Of a DNA stretch of 64,000 nucleotides, positions 45,535 through 56,731 are shown in pieces. This DNA is from Geosiphon pyriformis. Taxonomy: Eukaryota > Glomeromycota > Glomeromycetes > Archaeosporales > Geosiphonaceae. Where the stretch lies: NCBI GenBank assembly GCA_016748015.1, contig JAAOMT010000479.1:660888-724887 (forward strand), given 5' to 3'. Under the pieces are notes generated by a model that worked only from the letters and a program-made list of their open reading frames with translations, had not been told where the DNA came from and made no database searches. The position numbers were made by a program, and so were the translations under genes. The first letter of the stretch is position 1. Each line of letters opens with the position of its first letter.

Positions 45535-46511
45535 TGTTATCAGACGAAATTAGAGATATTATTTAACATGAAATTATCTTATAATTTTTATTATTAAATA
45601 GCACATATTATTATTCAAATGATCACTTATTACATTAGCAAAAATGTCCAAAATTATCATTTAATTAATAACCCAAATTGTACACAACACAGATGTAACC
45701 TAATTGCGATGATCAATCATGCAATACCCCGAACTATATAACATTCAGAAGTTTGCCAAAATTTGTAGAAATTTGCCGAAATAATTGATAGTTTACCGAA
45801 ATATCTAATAGTTTGCCGAAATAACTTGTAGTTTGCCGAAATGTATCTTTAGTTCAGCGAAATTGTAGAAAATAGCAAAGTTCAAGTTCATAGAATAGTG
45901 TTACAACAAGTTGTATAAAAAAAGAGCTTTTCTCTTTGAGAAAATGTATCTTATTTTAGATTTATCTCTTAAAACCGTTCCTATACACACAAAAAGAAAT
46001 AAATATCAAATAAATTCGAAAAACCAAATTCTTTAATTATTGTACTTGAAAAATCCCCAAAAACCCAACTAACATTTCGAAATTGATTAGCTACCAATTT
46101 TAGTAAACTGTTAGTGATTCCAGGCCTGGATAGAAAACGTTTCTCTTGACAAAATTCTATTTCTTTTACATTTCTTTTATTTTTTTTTTCTTTTATTATT
46201 ACAATCATTAGGGTAGCCTACAGACGAGATTCCTGTAGAAGAGTTGACTTTCACAGCAAAGTAACTATACATTTTAGTGAGCTTTCAGATGAGCAATTCC
46301 TGGAAAAGAGTTGACATTTACTACAACATAACTACATAAAGTAACTGGCAAGGAATTGGCCATTCCACTTATAAGCCCAGCAGTTCAAATTATAGGAAAT
46401 AATTTGAAGATAAATTCAGTTACTGGAGGTTCAACCACATCCAGAAAATGTGAATTCAGCAAATAAGTATCAACAACATTACAGAAAAGAGACCAAAAAC
46501 TTCTGGTAACA
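45535..46511 (+). repeat. Element B 5' LTR
   Basis: TGTTATCAGACG…CTGGTAACA, 977 bp. U3 has six motifs of the TTTGCCGAA/TTCGCCGAA type (45752-45861). A TATAAAAAAAGAG box follows near 45916. Poly(A) signal candidate AATAAATATC near 46002. Co-linear with 53533-54491 and with the solo LTR at 5806. Confidence 0.95.
45752..45861 (+). repeat. Six palindromic motifs at 20-bp spacing
   Basis: Nine-base motifs at 45752, 45772, 45792, 45812, 45832 and 45853: TTTGCCAAA, TTTGCCGAA, TTTACCGAA, TTTGCCGAA, TTTGCCGAA, TTCAGCGAA. Consensus TT(C/T)GCCGAA is a palindrome around one central base. Five intervals: four of 20 bp and one of 21. The 3' LTR has five copies (53750-53839), and the solo LTR has six. Confidence 0.85.
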
Positions 46512-46513
46512 TT

Positions 46514-46523
46514 TGGTGCTCTC
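46514..46523 (+). other. Primer-binding site of element B
   Basis: TGGTGCTCTC two bases after the LTR, identical to G3. The same tRNA primer is implied for both families. Confidence 0.75.
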
Positions 46524-46553
46524 CCACGAAAATAACACAGCAACAAATTCAAA

Positions 46554-48470
46554 GTGGCAACTGCCTCAGACATCACAACCTTAGAGTACTATCAATTGAT
46601 TTACACACACTGCAAATAACAATTTGAAATATGCGACGGAATCATAGCTTTCAAGAAAACACTTTTTCAATATATTGAAAATCAAATCAATGACTACCTC
46701 TTTGGGAACTATAACATTACAACAGTTAAAAGAGATTTTCTTGATAATATACTACACTATTCCAACACTGATTCAGAAAACATTAGTGCTGAAGCTTGTG
46801 CTACTTATTTTGAGGAACTCGATTATAATATTATTTGATTCTGTGAAGAAAAATATCCTGCAAACGCACAATTTGCCTTTGAACTCAAATCTGAACCTGA
46901 AACCAGTAGCAACAAAAGACAAAAAGATAACTGACCTGTTCACACAACACCCAATACTCCCAAAATATCATTCAAACATTTACAAACACCTGAACAAAGA
47001 ACCAGCTCAAAACTTTCACTTACTATCACACCTTTTCCAGCTTCACTTGCACAAGCCCAAACACTTAATTCACTCTTGAATCGATTTGCAAGACCAGAAG
47101 ATTTTACATCACTCAGAAGTCCCACCAGACAACAAGAACCCCTTCTAACTAGTTCCAATCTCCTTGATTTTCTAGCTGAAAATCAAAATGAACACTCTGA
47201 GACAGCAGCAAATGAAGAAAACAACTCTGAAATAACCAAAAAAGAATCAATAGACAGTGAAAACAAAGAAGACAAAATGACAACATACATTGCAAAAATC
47301 CCTGAATTCAATGGAGAAGATATTGAGACCAGTCCCCAAGAATGGCTCGACCAAGTTACTAAAGCTGGAGATGCAAATGGATGGAATGCTGCCAGAATGT
47401 TAAGAACAATTTCCTATTTTCTCAAAAAAACAGCAGGAGAATGGTTTGAAAACCTTGCCGCCCCATTCAATGATTGGAACGTTTTCAAAACAGCCTTTCT
47501 TAAACAGTTCACCGACAATAATACCTCCATCACTCTTCGCAATCGTTTTCGAAATATCAAACAAGAACTCTCCGAATCCATTATGGCTTATATTGGAAAA
47601 TTCAACAAACTTCTCAGACAGATTTGCCAACTCAAGACAAATAATTATTATTCCGATGATCAAATTTTGGATCAATTTATTGCTGGTCTAAAAGATAAAC
47701 TAATTAAAAAGATTCGCCCACATGCACCAGAAGATTTAAACTCTGCCATACAGTATGTGAAAAGATACGAAATGGCCATGGAAGAGGCCAATCGTACAAA
47801 ACTTGTAAATTTGGCAATTGAAGAAACCAGCTCAGCAGCTGAGAAAAAAATTGACCAACTCACAAAGAAGGTTGAAAACTATTTTACCAACCAACAACAA
47901 CAACAATCCCAAAGATATCAACCACCCCAAAGACGAAATCAAAATAACTTTGTACCACTTTCCAGTAACCAGCCCCAGAATTGCCATTACTGTGGAATCT
48001 CTGGCCACTGAAAAAGAGATTGCAGAAAGTTACAGCAAGACCAACAAAACAGGGGTAATCAATATTACTCTCCACCACAGCAATCTTATTATCAACCATC
48101 ACCACCAGCTTACTATCCACCAAAACCCCAATACCAAAATAACTATTATCAGCCCACTCCACAACCAATCCAACAGCAATACCAACAACCACCCACACAA
48201 CATTATCAAGTACCTGCTCGAAGACTGATTACACAAAATCAATCCACACCACAAAACTGATACCAAGTAAACAACAGTAGAATCAGTTCGAACAACCAAT
48301 TGGTTCCCCGAAATACCACTCAACCAAGACCCAACTACTACTACACTCAACCCAGTTATTTAACAATGCTGGAAGAACAGGATTTTCACCATACTGTACT
48401 CTTGGAAGGTAGAACTGCAGCACAACAACAATGAAACTCTTCTCATAACCACACCACTATTCCACCAGTC
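46554..48470 (+). pseudogene. Element B gag
   Basis: One frame from about 46554 (no ATG; GTG GCA ACT) through 47076-48011 to the protease. N-terminal domain (QYIENQINDYLFGNYNIT, ACATYFEELDYNII), acidic linker, retrotrans_gag core about 47277-47810 (AKIPEFNGEDIETSPQEWL, FLKQFTDNNTSITL, ILDQFIAGLKDKL). CCHC knuckle 47982-48023 CHYCGISGH*KRDC: a TGA (48009) replaces Trp inside an otherwise intact knuckle. A Gln/Pro/Tyr-rich tail follows with further TGA stops at 48259, 48434 and 48474. Confidence 0.9.
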
Positions 48471-49000
48471 TGAATTGCTGAAAATGCCAATCTCTCTGAT
48501 ATTTTTTCTTTTGAATTTGAAGCAAATGAATCACCATTCTTACTTAGCAATGCAGCGGCTAATGAGCAAAAAGCCATTACTGCAATGTACACAGAAGCTG
48601 AAGTAGAAGGAAAGCCAATTCGCTTGATCCTAGACAGTAGATCCACCAGAAGCATTATTACCTACCAGTTAATGCAACAATTGAAAAGAAATGTAGACCG
48701 ACCAGCTCAAACAGTAATCGTCACTGCCGATAGCATGAAAAAGACCCCAGTAGGAGAAATTGACAATTTTCCATTCACTCTTGATGGAATCACCATTCCA
48801 GTCAAAGTTCTTGTAATGGACACACCCCAGTACCAAGCTCTCATCAGAAATGATTGGCTTCAAAAAGCCAATGCTAATCTGAATTGGGAAACACAAGAGT
48901 TAACAATCTTCTACCAAGAACAACATGCCTGGATATCTGCCATTTGTGGTACATTCAACAAACACTCTGAAAAAGCCCCGGCTTTTGAATTTGAACCAGA
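48471..49000 (+). pseudogene. Element B protease
   Basis: Retropepsin-like, inside the 48585-49439 frame. TAMYTEAEVEGKPIRLILDS, then RSTRSIITYQ: Asp at 48633-48635 is kept, but Gly of DSG is Arg (AGA at 48639). ITPVGEID-like text and TPQYQALIRNDWLQKANANL complete the fold. Same position and same Gly loss as in G3. Confidence 0.85.
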
Positions 49001-49929
49001 AGAAGAAAAACCAATAATCGAAACATTTATGGCTCTTAGATCAACGTCCAACTGGGCCGATGAAACAGAACAAAAACATTTTACCCTACACACTAAACCC
49101 GAAACCTCTGGATGGAATATACCTTACTCAAAACCCGAACCAAGAAAACAACGCCCCTATATTCCCCTTAAATGTAAGGACTGCCACAAGAAATTATCGT
49201 CAATGGAAGCCTGCATTTCACCTGAAGAAGAATATGAGAATTATACTTGTTATTACTGCAAGGCTTGCCACAGAGAGCGATGGGGCCATCTAATAAAAAG
49301 AAGCGGAAAATGGGACAACACCCCTTGTTTGACTTGTGGAAATATGCTACTGGAAGAATGCAATTGGATTGATGTAGCAATGAGAGGAGGCATCTGCGAT
49401 CAGACCTGCCAATATGCTTTATCAATTCAGAAAAAGTAAAAAGAGGAACACCCTTTAATGCAGCATACAACAGTGCTCTCAACAAACTTTATCACTACCC
49501 TCATGATGCCGAGATGATTTTCGACTTAGCAATGGCATTAATTAATGGAGCTACCAAAGAAGATGTTTGTCAAATGAAGGAAGCAGAATACATTGAATAC
49601 ACTATGGAATTAGCTAGATTCGATTACGAAGATGAAGTAGAAGTCTACCACCAAATTGCAAGTCACACCTACCCAACTCATGAAGCTCAAATTCAATGAT
49701 TAGAGCAAATAAACATTAAGCTATGTGAAGAATGCATTATGTCTTGCGATAAACAATGGTGTCCTGAATGCTATGCTCTTAGTATCCCCTTGCCCAGCAA
49801 AAATGATGAGAATGAAATTGAATTTAGAGAACCTGAAGAAACAGAAGAAATTAAAACAACACCCATCTACCTTATCAAAAATCAGCCTGCCTTACAACTT
49901 AAGTACTTCAACAACAATGGACAAGGAAT
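49001..49929 (+). pseudogene. Element B Cys-rich segment
   Basis: First half in the protease frame to 49439: CKDCHKKLSS, CYYCKACHRERWGHL, CLTCGNMLL, CDQTCQYAL. A one-base shift near 49417 moves to the frame RGTPFNAAYNSALNKLYHYP…VCQMKEAEYIEYTMELARF. A TGA at 49697 (Arg-like) is followed by CEECIMSCDKQWCPECYAL. At least five Cys pairs suggest zinc ribbons. Module shared with G3 and G4. Unassigned. Confidence 0.75.
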
Positions 49930-50326
49930 AAAACCCGAAAAAGCACACGAAATTGATGCTGGATATGACCTAAGATATCCAGGCAAGGATACTCTTGTTC
50001 TCAAACCCAAATCTCTCACAAAAATCAATCTCAAAATTGCACTTGAAATTCTGCCAGGAACAATGGTTCAAATCACCTTTCAGTTCTTTCTGACAAGCAA
50101 AGGAATTAATGTTAGAGGAAGAATAATCGATGTTGGATATACTGGAGACATAACAGTGATGCTTCAAAATGAAACTGACAAATCATTCAAGATTGAACAT
50201 GCTGAAAAAATTGCCCAAGCTATCTATCTACCCCTAATCAACATTTCGGGTTTGCAACTAGTCAATCAAAGAGAGCAATTAGGAAAAAGCAATAGAGGAA
50301 CCCAAGGTTTTGGTTCAACTGGACGA
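49930..50326 (+). CDS. Element B dUTPase domain
   Basis: Part of the pol polyprotein and open throughout. Motif 1 EIDAGYDLRYPG, motif 2 degenerate (FQFFLTSKG for PRSS), motif 3 NVRGRIIDVGYTGDI, motif 4 HAEKIAQAIYLPL, motif 5 GTQGFGSTGRF. This is the best preserved dUTPase here. The motif 3 Asp and Tyr that bind the uracil nucleotide are present; the motif 2 Ser/Arg are lost. It lies between the Cys-rich segment and the pre-RT linker. Would lower dUTP during reverse transcription. Confidence 0.85.
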
Positions 50327-50603
50327 TTCACAGTTCCAGTTAATATAGCTCTTAACACACAGAATGAATCCCACCAGATTCTCAGACTTCCACAACTGAT
50401 TACTATCTCACTCTTTGGAGAACATCTGGAAATCTACACCTGCCCAAAGCCAACAACCACACAACAAATTTTTGAGTCCAATGAACAAGTCTGCTTGGAA
50501 CATAATATTTTGATCTCAAACATTTATATTCCAGAAGGAACAAAGAAAGTCCAAGTTACTTTTTACAACCCCAATAATTACCCCATAATTTTATTAAATA
50601 ACT
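50327..50603 (+). pseudogene. Element B pre-RT linker, cut by gap
   Basis: Continues the dUTPase frame: TVPVNIALNTQ, LITISLFGEHLEIYTCPKP, SNIYIPEGTKKVQVTFYN, PIILLNN. Corresponds to 20752-21022 of G3, a beta-rich linker before RT. Interrupted by the N run. Confidence 0.75.
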
Positions 50604-51254
50604 NNNNNNNNNNNNNNNNNNNNNNNNNNNNNNNNNNNNNNNNNNNNNNNNNNNNNNNNNNNNNNNNNNNNNNNNNNNNNNNNNNNNNNNNNNNNNNNNN
50701 NNNNNNNNNNNNNNNNNNNNNNNNNNNNNNNNNNNNNNNNNNNNNNNNNNNNNNNNNNNNNNNNNNNNNNNNNNNNNNNNNNNNNNNNNNNNNNNNNNNN
50801 NNNNNNNNNNNNNNNNNNNNNNNNNNNNNNNNNNNNNNNNNNNNNNNNNNNNNNNNNNNNNNNNNNNNNNNNNNNNNNNNNNNNNNNNNNNNNNNNNNNN
50901 NNNNNNNNNNNNNNNNNNNNNNNNNNNNNNNNNNNNNNNNNNNNNNNNNNNNNNNNNNNNNNNNNNNNNNNNNNNNNNNNNNNNNNNNNNNNNNNNNNNN
51001 NNNNNNNNNNNNNNNNNNNNNNNNNNNNNNNNNNNNNNNNNNNNNNNNNNNNNNNNNNNNNNNNNNNNNNNNNNNNNNNNNNNNNNNNNNNNNNNNNNNN
51101 NNNNNNNNNNNNNNNNNNNNNNNNNNNNNNNNNNNNNNNNNNNNNNNNNNNNNNNNNNNNNNNNNNNNNNNNNNNNNNNNNNNNNNNNNNNNNNNNNNNN
51201 NNNNNNNNNNNNNNNNNNNNNNNNNNNNNNNNNNNNNNNNNNNNNNNNNNNNNN
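50604..51254. other. Assembly gap of 651 N
   Basis: Lies over the RT and RNase H of element B. The corresponding part of G3 is about 1.5 kb (21022-22536), so the gap length is probably too small, unless B carries a deletion. Confidence 0.95.
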
Positions 51255-52730
51255 ACACCAATGTTGATTGTCTCTCAAGAATGAGGCAAAATTAGAAAAC
51301 AAAACCAACACCCATTTGAATTAACAGCATCAAAACAACAAACAATGAACTCCGAAAACTACAACAATCTTAAACAATATTTAAAGACATTAACAATCCC
51401 AACAGATTGGTCTCCAGACAAAAAACATCAGTTACAACAACAAGCCAAACAATATTTTCTACACAACAACATTATCTATTATCGAAATTTCAAAAACCCA
51501 ACCAAACCACTCAGATTAATACAAGAACTGGAAAAAGAGACCATTTTATACAATATGCACTCAGATCTTTCATCAGCATACTTTGGAAAAGATAGCACCA
51601 CCCAAAGAACACTAAAATACTACTTTTGGCCTCGAATGAGAAAAGACATTCACGAATATGTCGAATCTTGTGATAGTTGTCAAAGAAGAGGAGGAACTCG
51701 CTCTACAGAACCTTTAAATCCAATCAAAGTTGGACAGTCTTTTGACAGAGTTGATATCAATTTAGTCGGACCACTATCTATCACCACTCAAGGAAAGCAT
51801 TATATTACAGTAGCTGTAGACTATCTTACTAAATGGCCGGAAGCCAGAGCCATTCAATGAGCAGATGCAAAATCAGTAGCAAATTTCATCTACGAAGACA
51901 TCATTTGTAGACACGAATGTCCAATTGAACTTTTATCCAATCAGGGAACACACTTTGTGAACAACCTGATACAAAAAATTTGTGAATGATTCAATGTCAA
52001 AAGACCTCTGTCTTTGCCCTACCATCCACAAACAAACGGACTTGTGGAATGTTTTAACAAAACATTGTGTGAGTCATTAGCCAAAGTTTCAACTGATTTT
52101 GAGCAAGAATGGGATCTCTTTATTCCATCAGTGTTACTAGCATATAGAACATTAAAACAAGATACCATGAAACACACACCATTTGATTTAACTTATGGAA
52201 GGATGGCAACGTTACCAATTAGTTTCACAGTAGAAACATATCCAGCACAACCAATTGATGAAAACAATTTCCAAGAAACGCTTCAGCAAAGAGCCTATAC
52301 TCTGCTTAGCACATTGGAAGAAAAACAATGAATAGCAGCCACCCATATTGAACACTCCCAAGCTCAACAAAAAGAACGGCATGATAACAAATTGTCTTCA
52401 GTCACCAATAAATTTAAAATTGGAAACAAAGTTTTTTTACACAGAACAAAAGCTGAAAAACAATGGAGTGGAAAATTTGAAAATAAATGGGATGGACCAT
52501 TCTTTATCCATGAAGTTCTAGGCAATGGATCATACAAACTAAGACTTGATGACAAAATCCTAGCAAAAGTTGCACATGGAGATCGTTTGAAACACTATCA
52601 TTCCAGAAACAATCCTGAACCATTAATTCTACAAATTGGTACACATTCCTCTTTGGTCAGTCCTGAAGATATTCCCCGAAACTTAGAACCAATAGTTGTC
52701 ATTAAACAACCTTCCAACCTGAACACTTAA
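51255..52730 (+). pseudogene. Element B integrase
   Basis: RNase H end DCLSRMRQ, a one-base shift near 51288, then the integrase frame. Zinc domain HSDLSSAYFG…CDSCQRRGG has the second His as Tyr. Catalytic core INLVGPL (Asn at 51759, Asp expected), DYLTKWPEARAI, SNQGTHF (Asn at 51939, Asp expected), LVECFNKTL (Glu 52047 kept). TGA at 51858, 51987 and 52329 (Arg/Trp positions). The C-terminal domain 52392-52730 keeps a good GPF/Y motif, KWDGPFFIHEVLGNGSYKL. Confidence 0.9.
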
Positions 52731-52844
52731 TTTAATTTACTAGTTATTCTCTTATAATTTAGAAACAATCTCACAAAAACAAAACAAAAATAACATAAAA
52801 ACCCATACACCAAAAATAATTTTTAGTTTTTTCAATTGCTTATA

Positions 52845-53521
52845 ATGACTATTCCTCAAAACATTTAACAATTATCTCAAAAACTAATGTTAGCTTTAAA
52901 AACAATACCTGATTTATCCATTACTGTTATTGGAAACCACATTAATTATACCCAAACAGAAGTAGTTACGAATTTAGCCCCAAATTCACAAAAATATCAC
53001 CCATATAAAAAGAACACAAGAAGTTATACTGGAATTCACCTGCCAGAACTTTTAAAGCTTGCTTTAAGAGAAAACCTAATGCTCACTCCAATTAGTATTC
53101 CACTAAATGCTACAATTCAACAAAAACTTCAACTGTGTCTCAATGAAGAAAACACTGAATATCCTCCAATCTATAGATATTTTCACATTGGAAAAACACT
53201 TTATGAACGGAAACTGGAACTTACAACAGCAAACCTCACAAAAAAAGCTATTCAGAAACAACTCCACAATAAATTCAAGACAACAGCTGGATCAACAAAC
53301 AGTCACTACAGGCTTAGAGCTGCTCTTAGACTTTATGACCTATTCCACACCTGTGAAAACGTACTACAAAACCCAATTTTTCAACCTTTGAAGATTTAAT
53401 ACATTGGAAAGCTCACAGAACTGAAATTTCAACAATTTTCAGACCAAATTTCTTCAATAATTTTGGATTATTATCTGGAAATAACAGACAGTGCTTGGAC
53501 TTCGACGAAGCTCAGTCTTGA
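52845..53521 (+). pseudogene. ORF3 of element B: unassigned protein in env position
   Basis: From ATG 52845 (MTIPQNI, one TAA, QLSQKLMLALKTIPDL) through the long open part 52887-53399. A single-base shift near 53385 then continues as FEDLIHWKAHRTEISTIFRP to TGA 53519-53521; about 225 aa in total. It aligns along its length with ORF3 of G3: shared start M.IP..I, ITVIGNHINY / IEIVINNQIICY, YFHIGKTL / YYQLGQKL, and a late Trp. No membrane segment. Family unknown. Confidence 0.75.
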
Positions 53522-53532
53522 GGAGGAGATTA

Positions 53533-54491
53533 TGTTACCAGACGAAATTAGAGATATTATTTAGCATGAAATTATCTTATAATTCTTATCATTAATTAGC
53601 ACATATTATTGTTCAAATGATCACTTATTACATTAGCAAAAATGTCCAAAATTATCATTTAATTAATAACCCAAATTGTACACAACACAGATGTAACCTA
53701 ATTGCGATGATCAATCATGCAATACTTCGAACTATGTAACATTCAGAAGTTTGCCAAAATTTGTAGAAATTTGCTGAAATAATTGATAGTTCACCAAAAT
53801 AACTTGTAGTTCGCCGAAATGTATCTTTAGTTTAGCGAAATTGTAGAAAATAGCAAAGTTCAAGTTCATAGAATAGTGTTACAACAAGTTGTATAAAAGA
53901 AGAGCTTCTCTCTTCAAGAAAATGTATCTTACTTTAGATTTATCTCTTAAAACCGTTCCTATACACACAAAAAGAAATAAATATCAAATAAATTCGAAAA
54001 ACCAAATTCTTTAATTATTGTACTTGAAAAATCTCCAAAAACCCAACTAACATTTCGAAATTGATTAGCTACCAATTTCAGTAAACTGTTAGTGACTCCA
54101 GGCCTGGATAGAAAACGTTTTTCTTGACAAAATTCTATTTCTTTTACATTTCTTTTATTTTCTTTTTCTTTTATTATTACAATTATTAGAGTAGCCTACA
54201 GACGAGATTCCTGTAGAAGAGTTGACTTTCACAGCAAAGTAATTATACATTTTAGTGAGCTTTCAGATGAGCAATTCCTGGAAAAGAGTTAACATTTATT
54301 ACAACATAACTACATAAAGTAACTGGCAAGAAATTGGCCATTCTACTTATAAGCCCAGCAGTTCAAATTATAGAAAATAATTTGAAGATAAATTCAGTTA
54401 CTGGAGGTTCAACCACATCCAGAAAACGTGAATTCACAGCAAATAAGTATCAACAACATTACTGAAAAGAGACCAAAAACCTCCGGTAACA
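53533..54491 (+). repeat. Element B 3' LTR
   Basis: TGTTACCAGACG…CCGGTAACA, 959 bp. Preceded by purine-rich GAGGAGGAGATTA (53520-53532), the probable polypurine tract. It has five instead of six 20-bp units, which explains the shorter length. Confidence 0.95.
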
Positions 54492-55428
54492 TCAACACTC
54501 ATGCTCTTTTTCAAAAGGTTAAAATTGCATCTAATACCAAACAAGCATTTAGCAGCTTCAAAAAAAAAGCCAATACTTTCCTACTATAATGCTTCTAAAG
54601 TTCATTAAGAATTCCAGACAAACCAGCAGCTTTATTATTAAGCAAATTACTAATAGTTAAAGACAATTCTCCTATGTTAATTTCTTTCATTACACCAGAG
54701 AAAGCATCATTATTCACATAATTCAGAGACATATATTGACAAGACTACAGATCAGGCATCTTTGAAAGTACTGACTGCTTTCTTGTTCACCTTTCTATGA
54801 TCTCATTAACCTTAGGCTCCATCACTATTATATTGTTTACCATCAGGTAATCCAAAACAACCTTGTGAAATGAGCATTTCAAAATGTTTTTTATCATTTA
54901 TTCTTTGTCAAAACAGAAATTTTTTATATACTGGTTAATAGTCTTTCTAATATTAATATCTTCAGCCAATTTTAATTTATAATACTTAAATTTCTGATAT
55001 TTTTTTCTCACTACTGACAAATGTCTAACCAAATCTCTTGAACCAATACTATCTAAAACCATGCTAATAATTTTAAATGTCTCAACAATATCAATAGATG
55101 TCCAAATCTTAACAAGGCAGTCAAAATTCAGAAAATCTCCAGAATTTCAACATTTTACAATCTTGGCAATAAGCAGCTCCAACTTATAAAATTTTGATGA
55201 TTGTTTGTTTTTTAAACAATTATATTTACTATACCAGCTCTTAGAAAACACTTCAATAATAGCTTGTATCATGACTTCTTTCAACAAATTTCACATTATA
55301 TCTAAGTTACTATTGTCTTTTGCAACTTCAAACATGTTCAATCTGGTCAACAACACAGTGGAAAAACATTCCCTAAAATGCAACTATTAAACTTCATCAG
55401 CATTCTCCAACTTGAACTTCTATTGGTT
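54492..55428 (-). pseudogene. L4 region between endonuclease and RT
   Basis: Minus-strand text HKQANRIK-like after the endonuclease, then decayed alpha-helical linker, FVNNDAFSGVMKEINIG-like text near 54700 and the RT entry LLNACLVLDAIL.F.KRA near 54500-54580. Broken by several stops. It joins 45534 once element B is removed. Confidence 0.7.
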
Positions 55429-55872
55429 TTAGTTGGCCTGCTTATGAGCACTAATAAAATGAGCATTCAGAAATTCATCCAAACCAATTAAAACTGAAAC
55501 TAACTTATGATCTGTATTAAAAAACCTAGACACATTATCAACTTTATGTGATACAACTGCAGATATTAGATTCTTATTTACAAAGATAAAATCTATAACT
55601 CTTTCAATGCCTTTAAAATTGTTCCAAGTAGGAGCTTTGGCCAATACATGTCTATTGAAAGTATTAACCAGACCCAAATCTAAGCAAAACTTAAAACTAG
55701 CACTTTTTTTGGATTCATTTTCATTAAAGTCACCACCTAAAACCACAAAAAAGTTAGAATTGACTGCCTTAAATATCATAGAGTTGATATTAGCAGCTTG
55801 GCCAAAACAAGTACCAATAGGTACACAAACATAAAGATCCAAAACTAAAACCAAAAACTTATTCTTAAACAG
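55429..55872 (-). pseudogene. L4 endonuclease, C-terminal half
   Basis: Open 141 codons plus upstream LFKNKFLVLVLD. EEP (exonuclease-endonuclease-phosphatase) signatures: VVLGGDFNENES, LAKAPTW, RVIDFIFVNKNL, NTDHKLVSV. The Asn/Asp of GDFN, the Asp of IDFIFV and the Asp-His of TDHK are intact. N-terminal half missing because G4 is inserted at 55873. Nicks target DNA in active LINEs. Confidence 0.85.
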
Positions 55873-56717
55873 TGTTACAAATAATTATTTGGGGTCTCAA
55901 ATCAAATAACAAATCCATAACTTGGTACTTGGTTGGTATTCCAGTATTAATATCTAAAGATGTGGTTTATCTGAAGGTTTTATTGTGAAGTTTTTTGTAT
56001 AATGGACAGAAATTTAATTGATGGTTTTATCTGTAGCTTCCTAAAACCACAGTTTTGTCAAATTTTTTTCTCAGCATGGTGGCTGGTAATCCTCCTGGTA
56101 AGCTATCCTCAAATCTATGAGTGTTTTATCCTTGTTTCACGGGTCTTTTACCAGTCTCTATGACATCTGTAACTCAGCGCTTAATTCTTAATCAATTTAG
56201 TAAAACCAAAGAAATAACAAAAGAAATAAAAGAAAATAAAAGAAAATAAAGAATAAACAAAAGCAATTGCAAGTTAGTATTCCATCAATAGCCATGATCA
56301 AGAGCTATTGTTCTAGTATGGTTAAGTATCAATTACTATCAACATGAAGTGTTGATAATGAAGAATGAATTGAGATAGTGAATAATTATTTATTGATATT
56401 TTATAAATTAGAAGGTCGCTTAGATGAAATCTAAACTGAAAGATCTGTTTTTTCTATTTCTAATGTTATTATTATATATACATAATTTGGGTTCTATGAG
56501 ATCACTCACATTCTTGAGTGATGTGCTATAATTTTTCAAGCAATGCTCACATTGCTAAACAATATGCTATATTTTCTGATATTGCTCCACATTGCTGAAC
56601 AATGTGCCATGATTTCTGATATTGCTCCATATTGCTGAGCAATGTGCTCACATGTTAACTACTACTCTCTTATTGGTCTACTATTTTTCTATATCTGTTT
56701 TCTTTGTATGAGTAACA
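55873..56717 (-). repeat. G4 3' LTR
   Basis: Complement reads TGTTACTCATACAAA…TTTGTAACA, 845 bp. Contains the ATTGCTGAGCAAT repeats (56625-56650 and decayed copies), the TATATATA box near 56470 and the hairpin at 56335-56359. PPT at 56718-56731 on the internal side. Confidence 0.95.
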
Positions 56718-56731
56718 TTATTTTCTCTTTT

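Larger units (their letters stand above)
45535..54491 (+). mobile_element. Gypsy element B, best preserved LTR element
   Basis: LTRs of 977 and 959 bp, a PBS, gag to integrase, ORF3 and a polypurine tract. Flanks are TTGA (45531-45534) and TCAA (54492-54495), a 4-bp duplication with two transitions. A 651-N gap replaces the RT/RNase H. Longest frames in the window: 311, 284 and (to the gap) about 288 codons. Stops are mostly TGA at Trp/Arg codons, plus three or four single-base shifts. Non-functional, but clearly younger than family A copies. Confidence 0.95.
42431..55872 (-). mobile_element. LINE L4, interrupted by element B
   Basis: Minus-strand LINE in two blocks: endonuclease and RT start (54492-55872), and RT, RNase H, C-terminus and tail (42431-45534). 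The RT text joins across element B (KRA.VLM / SIILKPYE.NG). The 5' end is cut by gypsy G4 at 55873. It is the least mutated LINE: endonuclease residues and RT motif C are intact, although stops still interrupt the frame. Confidence 0.85.

Noticed and set aside
45752-45861. 20-bp phased repeats as a CRISPR-like array.
   Set aside because: Units are contiguous LTR sequence with no spacers, found in all B LTRs, in a eukaryotic retroelement.
50556-51311. Frames running through the N gap on both strands.
   Set aside because: They consist mainly of unknown residues and only reflect the absence of stops in N.
52845-53521. ORF3 as an envelope glycoprotein.
   Set aside because: No signal peptide, transmembrane segment or Cys-rich ectodomain; only its position resembles env.
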